64,000 nt of DNA, taken from positions 4,278,001-4,342,000 of the forward strand of contig NGZR01000003.1 of NCBI GenBank assembly GCA_002197995.1, written 5' to 3'. A program made the translations under genes and the position numbers. The stretch is from Gaeumannomyces sp. JS-464 (taxonomy: Eukaryota; Ascomycota; Sordariomycetes; Magnaporthales; Magnaporthaceae). Shown here piece after piece: positions 44,038 through 56,230 of the stretch. The notes under the pieces are model-generated. The model was not told where the DNA came from. It saw nothing but the letters and a program-made list of their open reading frames with translations, and searched no databases. Position 1 is the stretch's first letter, and each line of letters begins with the position of its first letter.

Positions 44038-45396
44038 GTTGGTGCGAGAAAGATCTTGCAGTGAATATAGCGTAAGCGTTGGTTTAAGGGCCGAGATGTA
44101 TGCTATGCTTTGAAGACTGGCCTGTCTGTGATGCTGATGACTTTCTAACATGGCTTCAAAGGCAGATAACACGCTCCTTTTATATCCAGATTTAGGCCAT
44201 TAGGAATCCCGTCCTTCAGCCATGTTCGCCGTGACATGAGCCGGCCACTGAGGGATTCGCACACCGATGCCATCGACTATCTCCTTTGCGGAGGCTGCCC
44301 GACGTTGCCATCATCATTTTCACGCCACCAATATTCCAAAGATTGCAGAAATCCTTCCAAGGCCGACACCGGAACCGCATGGGGCAAGCATAAAGCCGTG
44401 AATGCCTTATTCGATCGAAAGATGGCCATCATGTAGGATGGATGGCGTTGACCGAACCGTATAATCGGGCACAGGACCAGGAGACGCATTCTAGATCTGG
44501 GGCATGCAAGGGCCCGGCGTCAGATTCTCGGGCTGGGCCGAGGGGATGTATGCCCCTTTGGGTAATATCAGGTAATAGTGTCGGGTGTAAGCGCGTCAGT
44601 TCGGGACACCGCCGGCGTGGAATCCTCCAATTTAGCTAGTTTTAGACACCGCGGCTGTCCAATCCAGCATGCGGTAATAACATTCAGGGCGGAAAGAAGG
44701 ACTCGGAGATGTCTTACACATGGCTCGTGTGGCTCAAGATGCCTTAGCGATGCAGGGGTCATTTGAGGAGCCCAATGATGTTTTATGGATGCTAGTGTGC
44801 GCTTTCTGTCAGGCTTATTGCCGAGTTGGCCGCCTCGAAAGATGCGACGCAACTTTGTTTCTCCTGCATTATGCTCATTCATTTATTCCCAACTTTATGG
44901 CACCAAGACTTTTAGCAATATGTATCAAGAATATGTACAGCTGTCACGAGCGTCGAGAACATTGTATGCAGGCTGAGGTCTCAATTCGGCCCTGCCCGCG
45001 GGCGTCTTTGGAGCTGCGCTTACTCAGGGGCTCTTTCAGGGGCGCCGCCAGCGCCAGGCCGCGCTCTGTGTTGGAGCGCCCCGCCAGATAAACTATCAGT
45101 GAGACTGGTGCCGCTAGCGCAAAATACAAACATTGACTTGACTTTGGACTGATCATTTTTACTTCGCATTCATGTATTCGTCCAGTCAATCACCTCAGCC
45201 GGCCTGCGTGTGGCCTGACAGACCACCATAGCCTGCCATGGGTTCCCAGGCAATGAAGCCGCCAACTTGTTTTTGGGGTCGATGTGCGATACTGTGCTCT
45301 AGCACGCACATCGTGGGTTCAAAACAGTGAAAGTCTCGCGATAGCAGACTGTAAGCCCCACTCCCACAGGGCACCCCACCCGTGCGCTGTGCTCTG
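44038..45396. other. Intergenic region upstream of hsp30, nothing recognised
   Basis: Short frames occur on both strands without domain signals. The region includes the promoter of the thaumatin-like gene at its left end. Confidence 0.45.
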
Positions 45397-45404
45397 GAAT
45401 GTTC
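45397..45404. promoter_or_regulatory. Heat shock element core upstream of hsp30
   Basis: The sequence GAATGTTC matches the GAAnnTTC core bound by heat shock factor. It lies about 370 bp before the hsp30 start codon. By itself the match is short; a second core closer to the gene strengthens it. Confidence 0.5.
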
Positions 45405-45516
45405 GAGCACTGTCGACGAATCGAAGCCAGAACGGTCTATGATGCTCCATGGGCCGACGATATGACGACTGCGGCGACGCTGCATCGGCTAGAAACGGCC
45501 ATGATATTCGACGAAA

Positions 45517-45524
45517 GAATATTC
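45517..45524. promoter_or_regulatory. Heat shock element core upstream of hsp30
   Basis: The palindromic core GAATATTC (GAAnnTTC) sits about 250 bp before the start codon in a context with a further TTC and GAA just upstream (ATTCGACGAAAGAATATTCG). This is the best heat shock factor site in the region. Confidence 0.65.
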
Positions 45525-45772
45525 GCGATACTTCGCGTAGCTCAAGCAGTCTTTCGCGATGTCTATTTATTGGTGCTCTAGGTACCTGCTGGGCACACTG
45601 GATTTTCTTCTCTCCAGAGTCATCAGACAGTAACCAACAATCGCAGCCGCAAGCACTTCCACCACTTACAAAACCATCGCCAATCGCGAACCACGCTCTC
45701 ACATTTCGAGTGAACAACCCCGACGCCAACACATTACTACACGCAAACACATCCCGCTAAACCACCGTCGAA

Positions 45773-46438
45773 ATGGCCTTCTTCGCTTCTCGCCCGTCCG
45801 CCTCCTTCTACGAGCCCAACTACTCGGGCCTCTTCCGGTTGATTGACGAGTTCAACAACTACGCCGCGGAAGCCAGCAATGCTGCCGATGCGGACGCCTC
45901 CGCTCATACTTCCAACAACCAGGCCGTCGCGAACGCCAACACCGGCGCCAGCAGCAGCGTCAGCAAGCGGCGCCCGCTGCACACCAGCCTGCCCATCTGG
46001 ACGCCCAAGTTCGACCTGCAGGAGACTCCCAACACCTACGTCCTGCACGGCGAGTTCCCAGGCATCGAGAAGAAGGACATCCACATCGAGTTCACCGACG
46101 AGCAGACCCTGTCCATCCGCGGCCGCTCCGAGCGCGTCCAGACCCACTCCAGCGAGGACGACGAGGACGCCAACAACGAGCCGGCCGACAAGGAGCCCAA
46201 CGGCAAGGAGGTGGCCCACAAGGACAAGAGCAAGCAGCAGGTCAGCGCGCACAAGGAGCAGCGGCCTCACCTCAAGTACTGGGTCTCGGAGCGCAGCTTC
46301 GGCGAGTTCGCGCGCTCCTTCACCTTCCCCAGCCGCGTCGACCCCAGCGGCGTCGTCGCCAAGCTCGACAACGGCGTGCTCAACCTCGTGGTCCCCAAGG
46401 CCGCGAAGCCTCAGGGCAGGAAGATCACTGTGATGTAA
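45773..46438 (+). CDS. hsp30: Small heat shock protein of the Hsp20/alpha-crystallin family (HSP30 type)
   Basis: An ATP-independent chaperone that holds unfolded proteins during heat stress. The start MAFFASRPSASFYEPNYSGLFRLIDEFNNY is the usual fungal HSP30 head. The alpha-crystallin domain begins at about residue 77 with WTPKFDLQETPNTYVLHGEF and continues PGIEKKDIHIEFTDEQTLSIRG. A charged acidic/lysine insert of about 40 residues, common in fungal HSP30, splits the domain before SERSFGEFARSFTFPSRVD. The end has the conserved LDNGVLNLVVPKA followed by KPQGRKITVM. The frame is intact at 221 residues and intronless, fitting heat-induced expression. It is the last recognisable host gene before the AT-rich transposon block. 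Confidence 0.95.
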   Translation: MAFFASRPSASFYEPNYSGLFRLIDEFNNYAAEASNAADADASAHTSNNQAVANANTGASSSVSKRRPLHTSLPIWTPKFDLQETPNTYVLHGEFPGIEKKDIHIEFTDEQTLSIRGRSERVQTHSSEDDEDANNEPADKEPNGKEVAHKDKSKQQVSAHKEQRPHLKYWVSERSFGEFARSFTFPSRVDPSGVVAKLDNGVLNLVVPKAAKPQGRKITVM

Positions 46439-47099
46439 TCTGATGAACACAAGGGATGGGGATTGTAGGATTTTGGGCGAAAGCGTTGCATTATCAGAAT
46501 GAGGGATGAGAATGAGGTTTTTATTCGGCGTTTTGCAAGTATTAAGTGCATTTGGTACTCAAGTCAAGCCCGTTTTGCGACTAATCAAGTTTAACATTTG
46601 ACATTCTTCACTATCCTAACTTGTAAACATCATGACATTGCAAGAGTTGGCTCGCTTTGGGAACGATCATAACTATCTCGATGTTTCCGTACGTCTAAGG
46701 ATATTTGAGGGCTTTTTACTTTTACACCGAAGAGTAGGATATATACGGCGATAATTCCATCCAACACAAACTTTCAAGAGAGCTATTTGATGAAGCCGCG
46801 TGGACAGGATAGAGATGGCTAACCTGTTCACGCTGCCTCGATTGTTAGGTGACTAAACTTCGCACGTTTTCTCGGAAAAGCTCAAGTATGGAATAACTAG
46901 ATAGCGAGCGGGCACTTTGTGAAAACTCTGTGCTCCGAGGACCTTTTAGTCTCGCCCTACCTCAAACGGCTGCGATGTTTGCCGCATCTAGAGCGTGATT
47001 AAGTCAAGACCCCTGTTTTGCGCCACCCCCCACTTCCGGCCACCCCAATTCTCAACACCATGTATCCAACACGCCAATTTCATTCCGCGATTGTGATCT
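46439..47099. other. Transition from gene-bearing to transposon-bearing DNA
   Basis: This includes the hsp30 3' region. Base composition begins to shift toward A/T but the stretch is not heavily mutated. Nothing coding is recognised. Confidence 0.45.
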
Positions 47100-47500
47100 T
47101 TCCTAGCCAACTACAATACAATCGGATATATCATCCGAATCGCTAAATGCAGGAGATTTTGGTGGATCACTTGGCAGATCGCCATCCTCCTGTTATGCAC
47201 GCCTAATGTCGCCAATTCGCACAAAGGCCTCGTTTGGGTCCGGCAACACCTTTTTCTTTTTAACGGCCGTGCAACCTCCAATTCCGCCTCCAAGCGCCTA
47301 GTTTTTGCTCGCACGTAACTAAAGCGATATCTTTTTCGTTATAGGCCTTAGTAAGCTTCTGGAACAACAAACGGGCCGTCCGGCCGAGCCGGAAGTTGTA
47401 AGCAAATGTAAGGGGGACGTGCCAGAGTACCGCTCCACTACATAGACCAAAAGATCCAACAGTTCAATCACTTCGTGATTAAACCCTCTGGCACCACAGT
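47100..47500 (-). pseudogene. Fot1/pogo-type transposase, C-terminal relic
   Basis: On the minus strand, split over frames, one reads LTKAYNEKDIAL, then RRLEAELEVARPLKRK and KKVLPDPNEAFVRIGDIRRA, ending in an acidic Asp/Ser-rich tail. This order (coiled region, basic KRKK patch, PDPN..FV.I..I.RA) is what I know from the ends of fungal pogo-family (Tc1/mariner) transposases. The upstream catalytic part is not found. It is less AT-shifted than the elements to its right, so it may be younger or may have largely escaped RIP. Confidence 0.6.
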
Positions 47501-48458
47501 ATATCAAGCCCCGGGATCCCTTACCAGGGCGACCCCGTTACACACGCTTCCTTCTCCAGCTGCGGTCGCGGTTGTACGTTCTCGTCTTCCCCTCCGGCTC
47601 GCTCGTTTCGAGCGTGCGCTAACCCGATTCTGCCGCAAAATTATATCTTACGACGCTGCCGTCAACGAGGCATTTCGCCGTCGCCTTTTCGCTTTTAACG
47701 ATGCGGAGCGGGCGATCGTAGCTAGCCTTACGGAGGAGAACCTCCACCACCCTACCGACTATGGCATTTTTAGGGAGTCCGCTTCTCTTTTGCCATTCCG
47801 CTTTCCGGTTTAGCTTTAGTTTGGACTTTTGGAACACTTTCGTTGCTAGCATACCCCGTTAGCGTTACTCGTCGGTTCGACGAGCTTAACGACCTCGGCA
47901 ATAAGGAGCATTATTTCGCCCTGCGTTTTTTTGCAAAAGAGGACCGTTAGCGAGTTTAGGTTGCCTTTATTATTAGTACGGTGGTTTTTAGTAGTGTTCG
48001 ACGCCGCTTTTCTTATGGCAATTGCTATATAGCCGACCTTTTTCGGGTAGGACGCATTTTAAGTATGATTTGGTATATACCACCAGCATTACTAAAGTAG
48101 GCCGCTGCTTTCGGTGCATTTACCGGGGTTAAGCTTATCGTTTTTTACCCCGGGGTTTCCCTTTTAACATCGATTTGGGCTTGCTGGAGGTATATTAGTA
48201 AATGTATAGTAGTTTACCAAATTTTTCGGTAGGCTTATTACGCGGTTTCGCTTTTTTTAACTTATTTTTATAAAAAAACTTTTATAGTTTTTCCGTTATA
48301 ATTTATCTTTCGGCTCGTCGTAATCTTTTTTATTTTGCTACCGATAATGGTTAAATTTCTATTAAATCCGCCTTTTTAACTCCGGCAAAGCTTTTACACC
48401 GCCATTTTTTTTAAAAGTTCGACGATTACGATTCGTACCACTTTTTAACGCTTTAAAA
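47501..48458. other. Degenerate flanking sequence before the 5' LTR
   Basis: A 112-codon plus-strand frame (47475-47813) ends in a charged segment but belongs to no family I recognise. From about 47.9 kb the DNA is increasingly AT-rich. It is probably decayed repeat. Confidence 0.4.
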
Positions 48459-48887
48459 TGTTACGACCAGTATGCAAACCCTAAGGCGGCAAGTTGGAAG
48501 GGGTCCCAAACGGTGCCCCCGCCCCGCACCCGAACACGTAAAGTTACGTAACCACAACTGGATTTTTGGATTTGTGTTAAAAGGACTACAAATTTATAAA
48601 GCTAAAAGGATTTTTAAATTTGTGTTAAAAGGATTACAAATTTATAAATTTAACCCAATATAAGGCAAAAGGCAGCGCGTATATAAAAGATGGATTTCCT
48701 ATTGTTTTAGGTAGTTTTAACTAAGGTTTCGGCATTAGTTAACCTAAGTTAGCTCCTAAACATCCCCTAAAGCGAGCAATTAAATTGTCCTTTTAAATTA
48801 CGTGTTTCCCTATCCACTAGCATTAGCGATACTATCCTTTCCACCTTCGAAATGCCTTATTTTAAAAGCAAACCCTTAATTGTAACA
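48459..48887 (+). repeat. 5' LTR of the Gypsy element
   Basis: It starts TGTTACGACCAGTATGC and ends TTGTAACA, a TG..CA type LTR of 429 bp. It aligns over its length with 57321-57747. It contains the repeated block GTTAAAAGGATTACAAATTT in tandem around 48565-48650. Confidence 0.88.
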
Positions 48888-48935
48888 TTTTAACTAATTT
48901 TGTTTAAAATTTCGTTAAAAGGAAAATAGTACAGC

Positions 48936-49900
48936 TATAGCGAGCAGTAGCAAAAAGCCTAAAAAAGAGGAAACTACGGTTTTTACCTTTAACGGTGTTA
49001 AATACGACTTCGACGAAGCCGCTAATACGGCTAGCCTTTTTAAGCTTATAAAAAAAGAGATCGCTAAAAGCCAGGCCGAGGTAAAGCAATTTACTACGAA
49101 ATTGTTATTTTTTAAAACGCTTATTGCAATCCGAGCGTATAAGTTTCCGTTTTCGGATTTTTACGAAAAGGAAAACGGCAAGCTTAAAACGTTTTTTACC
49201 GAATGCAAAAGCTATTTTAAGTTTTACGAATAGCAATTCGTAAGCGAGGAATAAAAAGTCGCTTACGCTATTATTAAGCTAAACGGTAAAGTAAAAAAAT
49301 GGTTTTAGCTAACTTAAAAAATTATTTTAAAAGGTATAAAAGTAGCTAAAAAGCTATTAAGCTTATTTTCGCCAATTTCGAAACCTTCGAAAAAAAAGGT
49401 CGGAAAAGTATTCGGGATAATCGACGAAACCCGAATCGCCGAAAAAAACTTGCTAGTTTTTAAATAGCGAAGGCTTATAGCAAAATACGCAGCGGATTTT
49501 TAACGGATTAGCATTAAGCTTAGTTAAAACGACGTTACGTTAATGCTGCACTTTTACAACGAATTGCGCGAAAACGTAAAAGATAAACTCGCAAAGCAAA
49601 ATCGCCCGAAGTTTTTTACGGATTACGTTAAAAACGCGGTTCGTATTAACGATAAATTATATAAACGGTAATAAAAAAAAATATGGTTTTAAAAGTGCGG
49701 TATAAAATAATAAAGCTAATTAAAAAAAAGCTAAATAGCAACTTATTACGGCTTATAAAACGCACCCGAGCTTTATAAACCTTAATGCGAAAGCCGTTTA
49801 CCAGTAATAAAAGTAATAAAAAAAGCAAAAATAAAACTCGAAAAACGGGAAATGTTTTAAATGCGGCCAAATTAGCTATATAAAAGTTAATTGCTTTTAA
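48936..49900 (+). pseudogene. gag relic with a mutated zinc knuckle
   Basis: A readable stretch (TTVFTFNGVKYDFDEAANTA, then FPFSDFYEKENGKLKTFF) is typical of fungal Gypsy gag. Near its end, 49853-49894 codes C-x2-C-x4-Y-x4-C, the nucleic-acid-binding zinc knuckle with its histidine changed to tyrosine, as expected from CAT to TAT. Several stops interrupt it. Confidence 0.75.
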
Positions 49901-51539
49901 CGAAATAATAACCGCTAAATAACGAACTTTTAGCAAACGCAAAAAAGTTCGATATAAAAAAAACTGTATTTTAAAATAGCGTTTAGCTAAACGTATTACT
50001 ATAACAAATTATATACTATATACCAGTTTAACAAAAAGGCTACCGGATAATACTTTCGAAAATTACAAAACATTTATATATTTAAAATTATAAAGTTTAA
50101 ATATAATAGCGAAAAAAAATAGCGGATTATTTTCGGGCTTAAAAATTTAAAAAAAAAAAACGATACCGTTTTTCGCGGGATTTAAAAAAAAGCAATTTTA
50201 ACAAATAGCGCGGCGAAAAGAAAAAAGCTTTTAAGCTAAACACACTTTTTCCGAAAGTTGGAAAATTTCGATACCGACGTTAAAATAAATTAAAATGGTT
50301 AAAATTTTAAAACGGCCGAGTTTTAAAAACGAGCGAAAGGTTTAAACGGCGGAATTTCCGTACTTATAGTTCGCAAAAAGCAAGCAAATTAAAAAAACTA
50401 ACACGCTTTTACGCTTTTCGATATTTTAATATATTTTTAAAACGTTAAGGTTTTAAAATACCTAAATAGCCCGTTATATTACGCTATTTTAGCGAATAAA
50501 AACGACGGCTAATTTTTATCGTAGTTTAACGATTAATAAAAAGTTAAATATGCTAGCTATAGGTTTAAAAACGTAAACGAGCTAAAATAAGCTGCGCTAA
50601 TTTTCGAAAATTACTTTAATATCGATATAAAGCATTTGGGATATTTGTACCTTTTTTAAGCAAAATGTATTTACGAAAAGTGCAAGTTTTATTTACGATT
50701 TAAGCTTAAATACAATTTCTTTTTACGGAAATTGGGAAACGAACCTAAAGTTAAGCCCCGTTTGGCATTCCAATTGCTACGGTAAAAGTTAACCCGAATC
50801 GGCAAGTTTATCGCAGTTTTTAAACTTAACGAGCGGTATTTAATACTATGTATTACCAAAACGCTCGATTAGGAAAAATGCGAAATTACGAAATGCAAAA
50901 AACATATAGCATAAAAAGCGAAAGCTTAACATTGGAAAATTGCGCAAACGTACGTGCCGTTTAACCTAAATAAAAAAACGAGCGTACGGTATTCGTTTTT
51001 TTATTAAAAAACTAAAGGAATTACCTAAACGGAAAGCACGAAATGGGAAACGAAAACCGATAAAAACCTTCGTAATAGCAAAATTAAATTAATCGTACGA
51101 TTTACTAACATTTCGAATGAAATATTAAAAAAAAAAGGTTAAAATAATAATTAATTGCGAAGTATAAAACGATTATATATCGTTATAAACGGTTAAACGG
51201 TATGGAATTTTTATAAAACGGAAATATTAACCGTATTAACTAAAAACGGTCGAAAAAATACCTATCGCTTATAATAAAAAATAAATCGACCGAAAAATAC
51301 AGCTAATAATACTATATATTTAAAATAAGGAAAACGTTATTATTATATTGGATAAGCTGGATATAAAAAAAGAAAATGTAATTTTCGAAATCCTTTAGTT
51401 TAAAAAAAATAACTTACGGATAAATTAAACTACCGGTTAGGTTTAATAAAAAAAGCTACGAATAATTAAAACGGTTTATTAATTACGAACCTTAAACCGT
51501 AAGCATAAAAAGCAACGAAAAAAGGTTATAACGGTAATA

Positions 51540-54300
51540 AAACTTAGCAGTTTATTTTTACATTTAACATCGACGAATATACGATTATTTAAAATAAAAA
51601 GCGATTAAAACGATTAAATTAACGTTAAAAAACGGTTCGCAAATGTTTTTAAAAAAATACCACAAATACGAGAAATTATTTCAAAAAAACTTAAAAACGG
51701 TGCTTTTTAAATATAAACCGTTCGATTTGGAAATTAAATTTAAGCTAAAAACGCAGTTTAAATATTAAAAGTTATATTAATTTAACTTTTAATAATAAAA
51801 AGTGTTAAAAAAATAATTAAAAGAAAATTTACGAAAAGGACATATTAAACTTTTCGATTTTTTAATAAGATAACGTGGTTTATTAGTAAGTAGGCCACAT
51901 TAGTTAATGGGCTACGACACCCCGACCTCCAATTAATCGACGCGCATGCCAACCTAACAACGCCAAAAATCCATTTAAACTACTCGGAACTGTATACATC
52001 GGACGTTTTTACTTCTTTTTGGCAAATGCGCGCATTGTGTCCGGTTTTGCCGCAAGTGCCACATCGCCGACGAGTCGTCGTCGTTTTCTTTTTTTAACCC
52101 CATAATCGCGCATTTTTTACTGTAGCTATCCATTTAGCTTTTCCTGGTTTAAAGCATTTCGTACCTTTTCGATAATATATAACCCTTTTTATCGGACACG
52201 TGTTTTTTTGGCCTTCCGGCGTTTGCTTAGCGCCTCGTTCGCCTTTCGTAGTTTGGAGCACTTTTCTTCCAAAAGGTTAACCCGATGTATAATTGCCTTA
52301 GCCCTTTTCGTTAATTGGTTTACAGCCGATAGCATGGGTAACGAAAAGCTGCTCCGGTAATTGGAAATCCGAGCTTTAATATATTCGAATTGCGAAATTG
52401 CGTCCTTAGCTGTTTAGGGCGTTTAAAAAGTCCAAAGTTCGGCGTCGTTTAAAAGCTTTTTCGGGGGAGTTAAAGTTCGTAGCTTTACATTTAGCTTTTC
52501 CAAAACCGAATCCGAATCGAATAAAGTAAAGCCAGCTTTTCGAAAGCTTTCCCGAATTTCCTTCGGTTATAAAAGCAAAAAATACCGTTTTAAACGCCGA
52601 AAAAAACTCGACCTTAGTTATATGGTTAACGTATAACCTTATTAAATTTTCGATTTGTTAACCGTACGCTTTTTTTAGCAAGTTAAAACATTTAACGTTA
52701 AGCGGCTAAAAAAAGTAAAACGAATGCAAAGGCATGCAAAGCGTAATAATGTTATATTTTTAGCAATAAAGCTCGAAATCCGTCGAATGGTAACTTTCGT
52801 AACCGTTTAGCACTAACAAACGATAAGGGCCATTTGCGCGCGATGCTATATGTTTATCGAAATGCTAAATCCATTTTAGGCCGAGCTCGTTCGTAATTCA
52901 CCCGTTAAAACTCGTTGCAATAACCCAATCGCGTGAAAGGTCGATTTCCGAATACCAATTGGCCAAATAATATTGCCTTTTAATGATAATAAAAGGAGGG
53001 ATTGCTTAGCCGCAATTGTTAACCCCCTAGATAATTATAGCCCATTCCCGGTTGCTAAGTTAAACCAGCTTTGCTTTATTACGGCTTTCCGATATTATAA
53101 TAACCATAACGGCGGCGATTATGCTTATAAAAAAGCCGGTTTCGTCGAAATTGTAAATATCGTTATTTAAAATGCCATATTTGGCTATAGTATTTCGCAT
53201 AAGGTTGAATTAGGCAAAAACGAGCTTAGGATCTTCGCATTTGGCCTTTTGGTAATCGTACTTTCGAATCCAGCGCGTGCTAAGCTTCGGGCGGCGTTTA
53301 ACGAACTTTTCAATTTAGCGCTTGCCGACGGTACCCGCGTCGCGTTCGGCGAGCAGTCGGTTGGCCATATTTTTAACACCAAAATGCCGAGAAGGGAATG
53401 CGCGAAAATCCAGCTCGAGTATGTATTTAACAAGCGCCTCCTTTTCGGATTTCGTTAATTTCCGTAATCCGGGCATAGTGTCGCGTTAAGCAGGTAAGCC
53501 CCGCTTTCGACGCGTTAAAGTTATTTTCGCGACCGAATAAATTTTTGCAGCTTCCCGTATGCTTAGTTTTAAGTTGGATTGTAAAGCCCGAAGGGTAAGC
53601 ATTACCCGGTTTTCGTCGTTTCCTATTAACATTATTATAGGCGGAGGAATTGGTCGCGAAAGAAAAAGTGTCGCGTGGTCGCGTGTCGTGGCCCACTAAT
53701 TAATATGGCCCATTTACTAATAAACCACGTTATGGGATTTTATAAAAAGAAAAAAAAACGGGACGAAGCGAATATGCATCGATTACCGACCGTTAAACGA
53801 GGTTATAATAAAAGATCGGTATTTTTTGCTTTTTATCGATAAATTACGCGATAAACTCGGTAAAGCTTAATATTTTACGGCTTTAAATTTACGGAAAGTT
53901 TACAGCTTAATACGGATTAAAAAGGTTAAAAATGGTTTACGATTTTTAAAATAAAGTTTAAATATTACAAATTTTTGGTAATAACTTTCGGGCTTATTAA
54001 TGCATTAGTTACGTTTTAAAAAATAATTAACCATATATTGCGCAAATATTTTAACGTTTTCGTTTTCGCGTATTTAAACGATATTTTAATTTTTTTAAAA
54101 ACGATAAAAAAATATATGCAGCACGTATATAAAATGCTTTAAAAGCTGTTTAACGCGAAGCTTTTCGTTAAACCAAAAAAATGCGAATGGCATTTGCAAA
54201 AAGTCGCTTTTTTAAAATTCGTAATTACATTTGGACAAATTTGCATAAATTTTAAAAAAGTCGAAAAAGTTAAAAAATGGCTTATATTTTAAAATGTTAC
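51540..54300 (+). pseudogene. Reverse transcriptase relic, split by a nested transposon
   Basis: The N-terminal part before 51870 reads like the family lead-in (LFQKNLKTVLFKYKPFDLEI). After the insertion it continues from 53733 with KKNGTKRICIDYRPLNEVII and FTALNLRKVYSLIRI. The active site, normally YLDD, is YLND at 54071-54082, one G-to-A change. Then KLFVKPKKCEWHLQKVAFLK follows. Removing 51871-53732 restores the domain order. Confidence 0.85.
51871..53732 (-). mobile_element. Fot1/pogo-type (Tc1/mariner) DNA transposon nested in the Gypsy reverse transcriptase
   Basis: The ends are inverted repeats of about 50 bp starting TAACGTGGTTTATTAGTAA, at 51871-51920 and 53683-53732. Insertion at TA is consistent with the superfamily; the ends read TA on both sides. 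On the minus strand one reads a helix-turn-helix region (GVKNMANRLLAERDATRVGK near 53330-53390), the first DDE motif YNFDETGF at 53132-53155 and a C-terminal CCHC zinc knuckle C-x2-C-x4-H-x4-C at 52022-52063. All mismatches between the two ends are C/T or G/A transitions, so it was RIP-mutated after insertion. Frames are full of stops and it is dead. Confidence 0.88.
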
Positions 54301-54498
54301 GGAAATACGAAGGTTTTTAAGGTTTTTAAACTTTTATAAACGGTTTATTTATAAATATAACAAAATCGCTATATTATTTACGAATTTTATTAAAAATAAC
54401 CATTAGTTTTATTAAAAAAGGCAAAAATAAAAGGCTTTTAAACAATTATAAAACGCCGTATTAAAAAAACTAATATTAGCATTTTTAAACTTAAAAAA

Positions 54499-54780
54499 AC
54501 CTTTCGAGGTTAAAACCGACGCGTTAAATTACGCGATCGGCGGTTAACTTAAACAGCGAAACGATTAAAAACGGTTGTACTTTTGCGCGTTTTTTTCGCA
54601 AAAGCTAAATAAACCTAAATTAAATTACCAAATCCACGATAAAAAACTTTTAGCAATAATTCGAGTATTTGAAAAATAGCAGCTATACTTTTATAAAGCG
54701 AAGCATTAAATTATGGTATATACGGATTATAAAAACCTAACGCATTTTACTATAAGCAAAAACCTAAATAAACGATAAGT
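54499..54780 (+). pseudogene. RNase H relic of the Gypsy element
   Basis: The text FEVKTDALNYAIGG, then YFCAFFSQKLNKPKLNYQIH, DKKLLAIIRVFEK and YTDYKNLTHFT matches the RNase H domain following Ty3/Gypsy reverse transcriptase. Stops stand at former Gln and Trp codons. Confidence 0.85.
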
Positions 54781-55129
54781 TCGTTAAAACGAGTTTTTGC
54801 AAAATTACAACATTTAAATCGAATACCGGAAAGGGTCGAAAAACGGCCGAGCGAACGCTTTAAGCTAACGACCGGACTATTAGGTTATAGTATTTAAAAA
54901 AATACAAATAATTTTAGCGAAAAAACTAAACGGATTTTTAATCCCGGTATAAAAGATGCTCGTTAAAACGGTCCGGTAAAAAAAGTTTAAACTTTAGAAA
55001 AAATCCAATAAATTTATAGCCAGCTGGCATACGATTACCAAAATGTGAAAAAAACGTAAAAACGGTTATAATAATATTACGGGTTCGTAAAAACTTAAGC
55101 CGAAATATAAAACGCAATAAAAAATTGCG

Positions 55130-55690
55130 AAAGTTATATTAAAAACAAAGCTAATAAGCATAAACCGTACAAGTTATTACAACCTTTACTAGCACCGGAT
55201 AAAGCATAGTAAAAAGTTATTATAAACTTCGTTATTAAACTTCCCAATCCAAAAAAACCGATAACCGGAGTAAAATACGATAATATATTAGTAATAATAA
55301 ACAAGCTTACCAAATACGTTTTATTTTTACCATATAAAAAAAGCAGCGACGCTATAAAGCTAGCGTACGTTTTTATTAAGCACGTAATAGCGGAACACAG
55401 CACGCCGAACCGCTTAATTACGGATAAAAACAAGCTGTTTATAAGCAAATTTTGGAAAAGGTTTACGAGTAGGCTAAAAGCGGAGCACTTTTTATTTACA
55501 ACTTACCATTTTTAAATAAATAAATAAACAAAACGAACGAACTAAACCATAAAGCAATATTTGCGTTATTACGTTAATTATAAATAAAACGATTAAGTAT
55601 AACTACTTTTTATAGCTTAATTCGCTTATAACAGCTTAATTTATAAAAGCATAAAAACTATACCATTTTATGCGAATTACGGGTTTACGC
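55130..55690 (+). pseudogene. Integrase core relic of the Gypsy element
   Basis: One reads LLQPLLAPD, INFVIKLPNPKKPITGVKYD, INKLTKYVLFLPYKKSSDA, HSTPNRLITDKNKLFISKFW and NKQNERTKP. Of the catalytic D, D, E triad, the first aspartate (normally DF before the V/G-L-P) is now asparagine, again a G-to-A change. The second (ITDKNKLF) and the glutamate (NERT) remain. Confidence 0.85.
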
Positions 55691-55859
55691 TTATAGCGTA
55701 TAAGGAACCTAAGGCAAAAAAGCATGCTTTAACAGCGGAAATACAAATAACGAAGCTTATTAAACTGTATAAACACCTTTAAGCAAAGCTAAAAAAGTTG
55801 CGGCATTGCATAGCTACTTAAGCAAATAAAAAAAAATTAAAAAACCGACTTTTAAAAAG

Positions 55860-56230
55860 GGGGATAGCGTTTATCTTTTTCGACGAAATATTAAAATAAA
55901 ACGACTAAGCGATAAGCTAAACCATAAAAAATTAAAACCTTTTAAAATACTAAAAAAGGTTTCGAACGTAAATTACGAATTTCGACTATTACCGATTATA
56001 AAATCCCACCCGGTTTTTTATATTTCCCTATTCGAATTAACGCTACCGGGTTTTAAAAGCGACGAGTTAATAGAAATCGACCCGGAATAAAAGTACGAAA
56101 TCGAAAAGATTTTAAACTACAAGCCGAAAAACAAGCCTAAAAAGTACCTGGTTAAATAAAAAAAGTACGGCTACGAAAAAAACACGTAGGAAAAAAAAAC
56201 TAACCTTGTAAACTGTTAAAAAGCTTTTAA
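55860..56230 (+). pseudogene. Integrase C-terminus and chromodomain relic
   Basis: KLKPFKILKKVSNVNYEFRL followed by SHPVFYISLFEL is the usual integrase tail. From about 56074, YEIEKILNYKPK, KKYLVK, a stop at the expected Trp, KKYGYEKNT and a stop at the next expected Trp give a chromodomain outline. Chromodomains steer such elements to heterochromatin. Confidence 0.8.

Noticed and set aside
55134..55448. Minus-strand 104-codon frame
   Set aside because: It is the antisense shadow of the integrase relic, which reads clearly on the plus strand.
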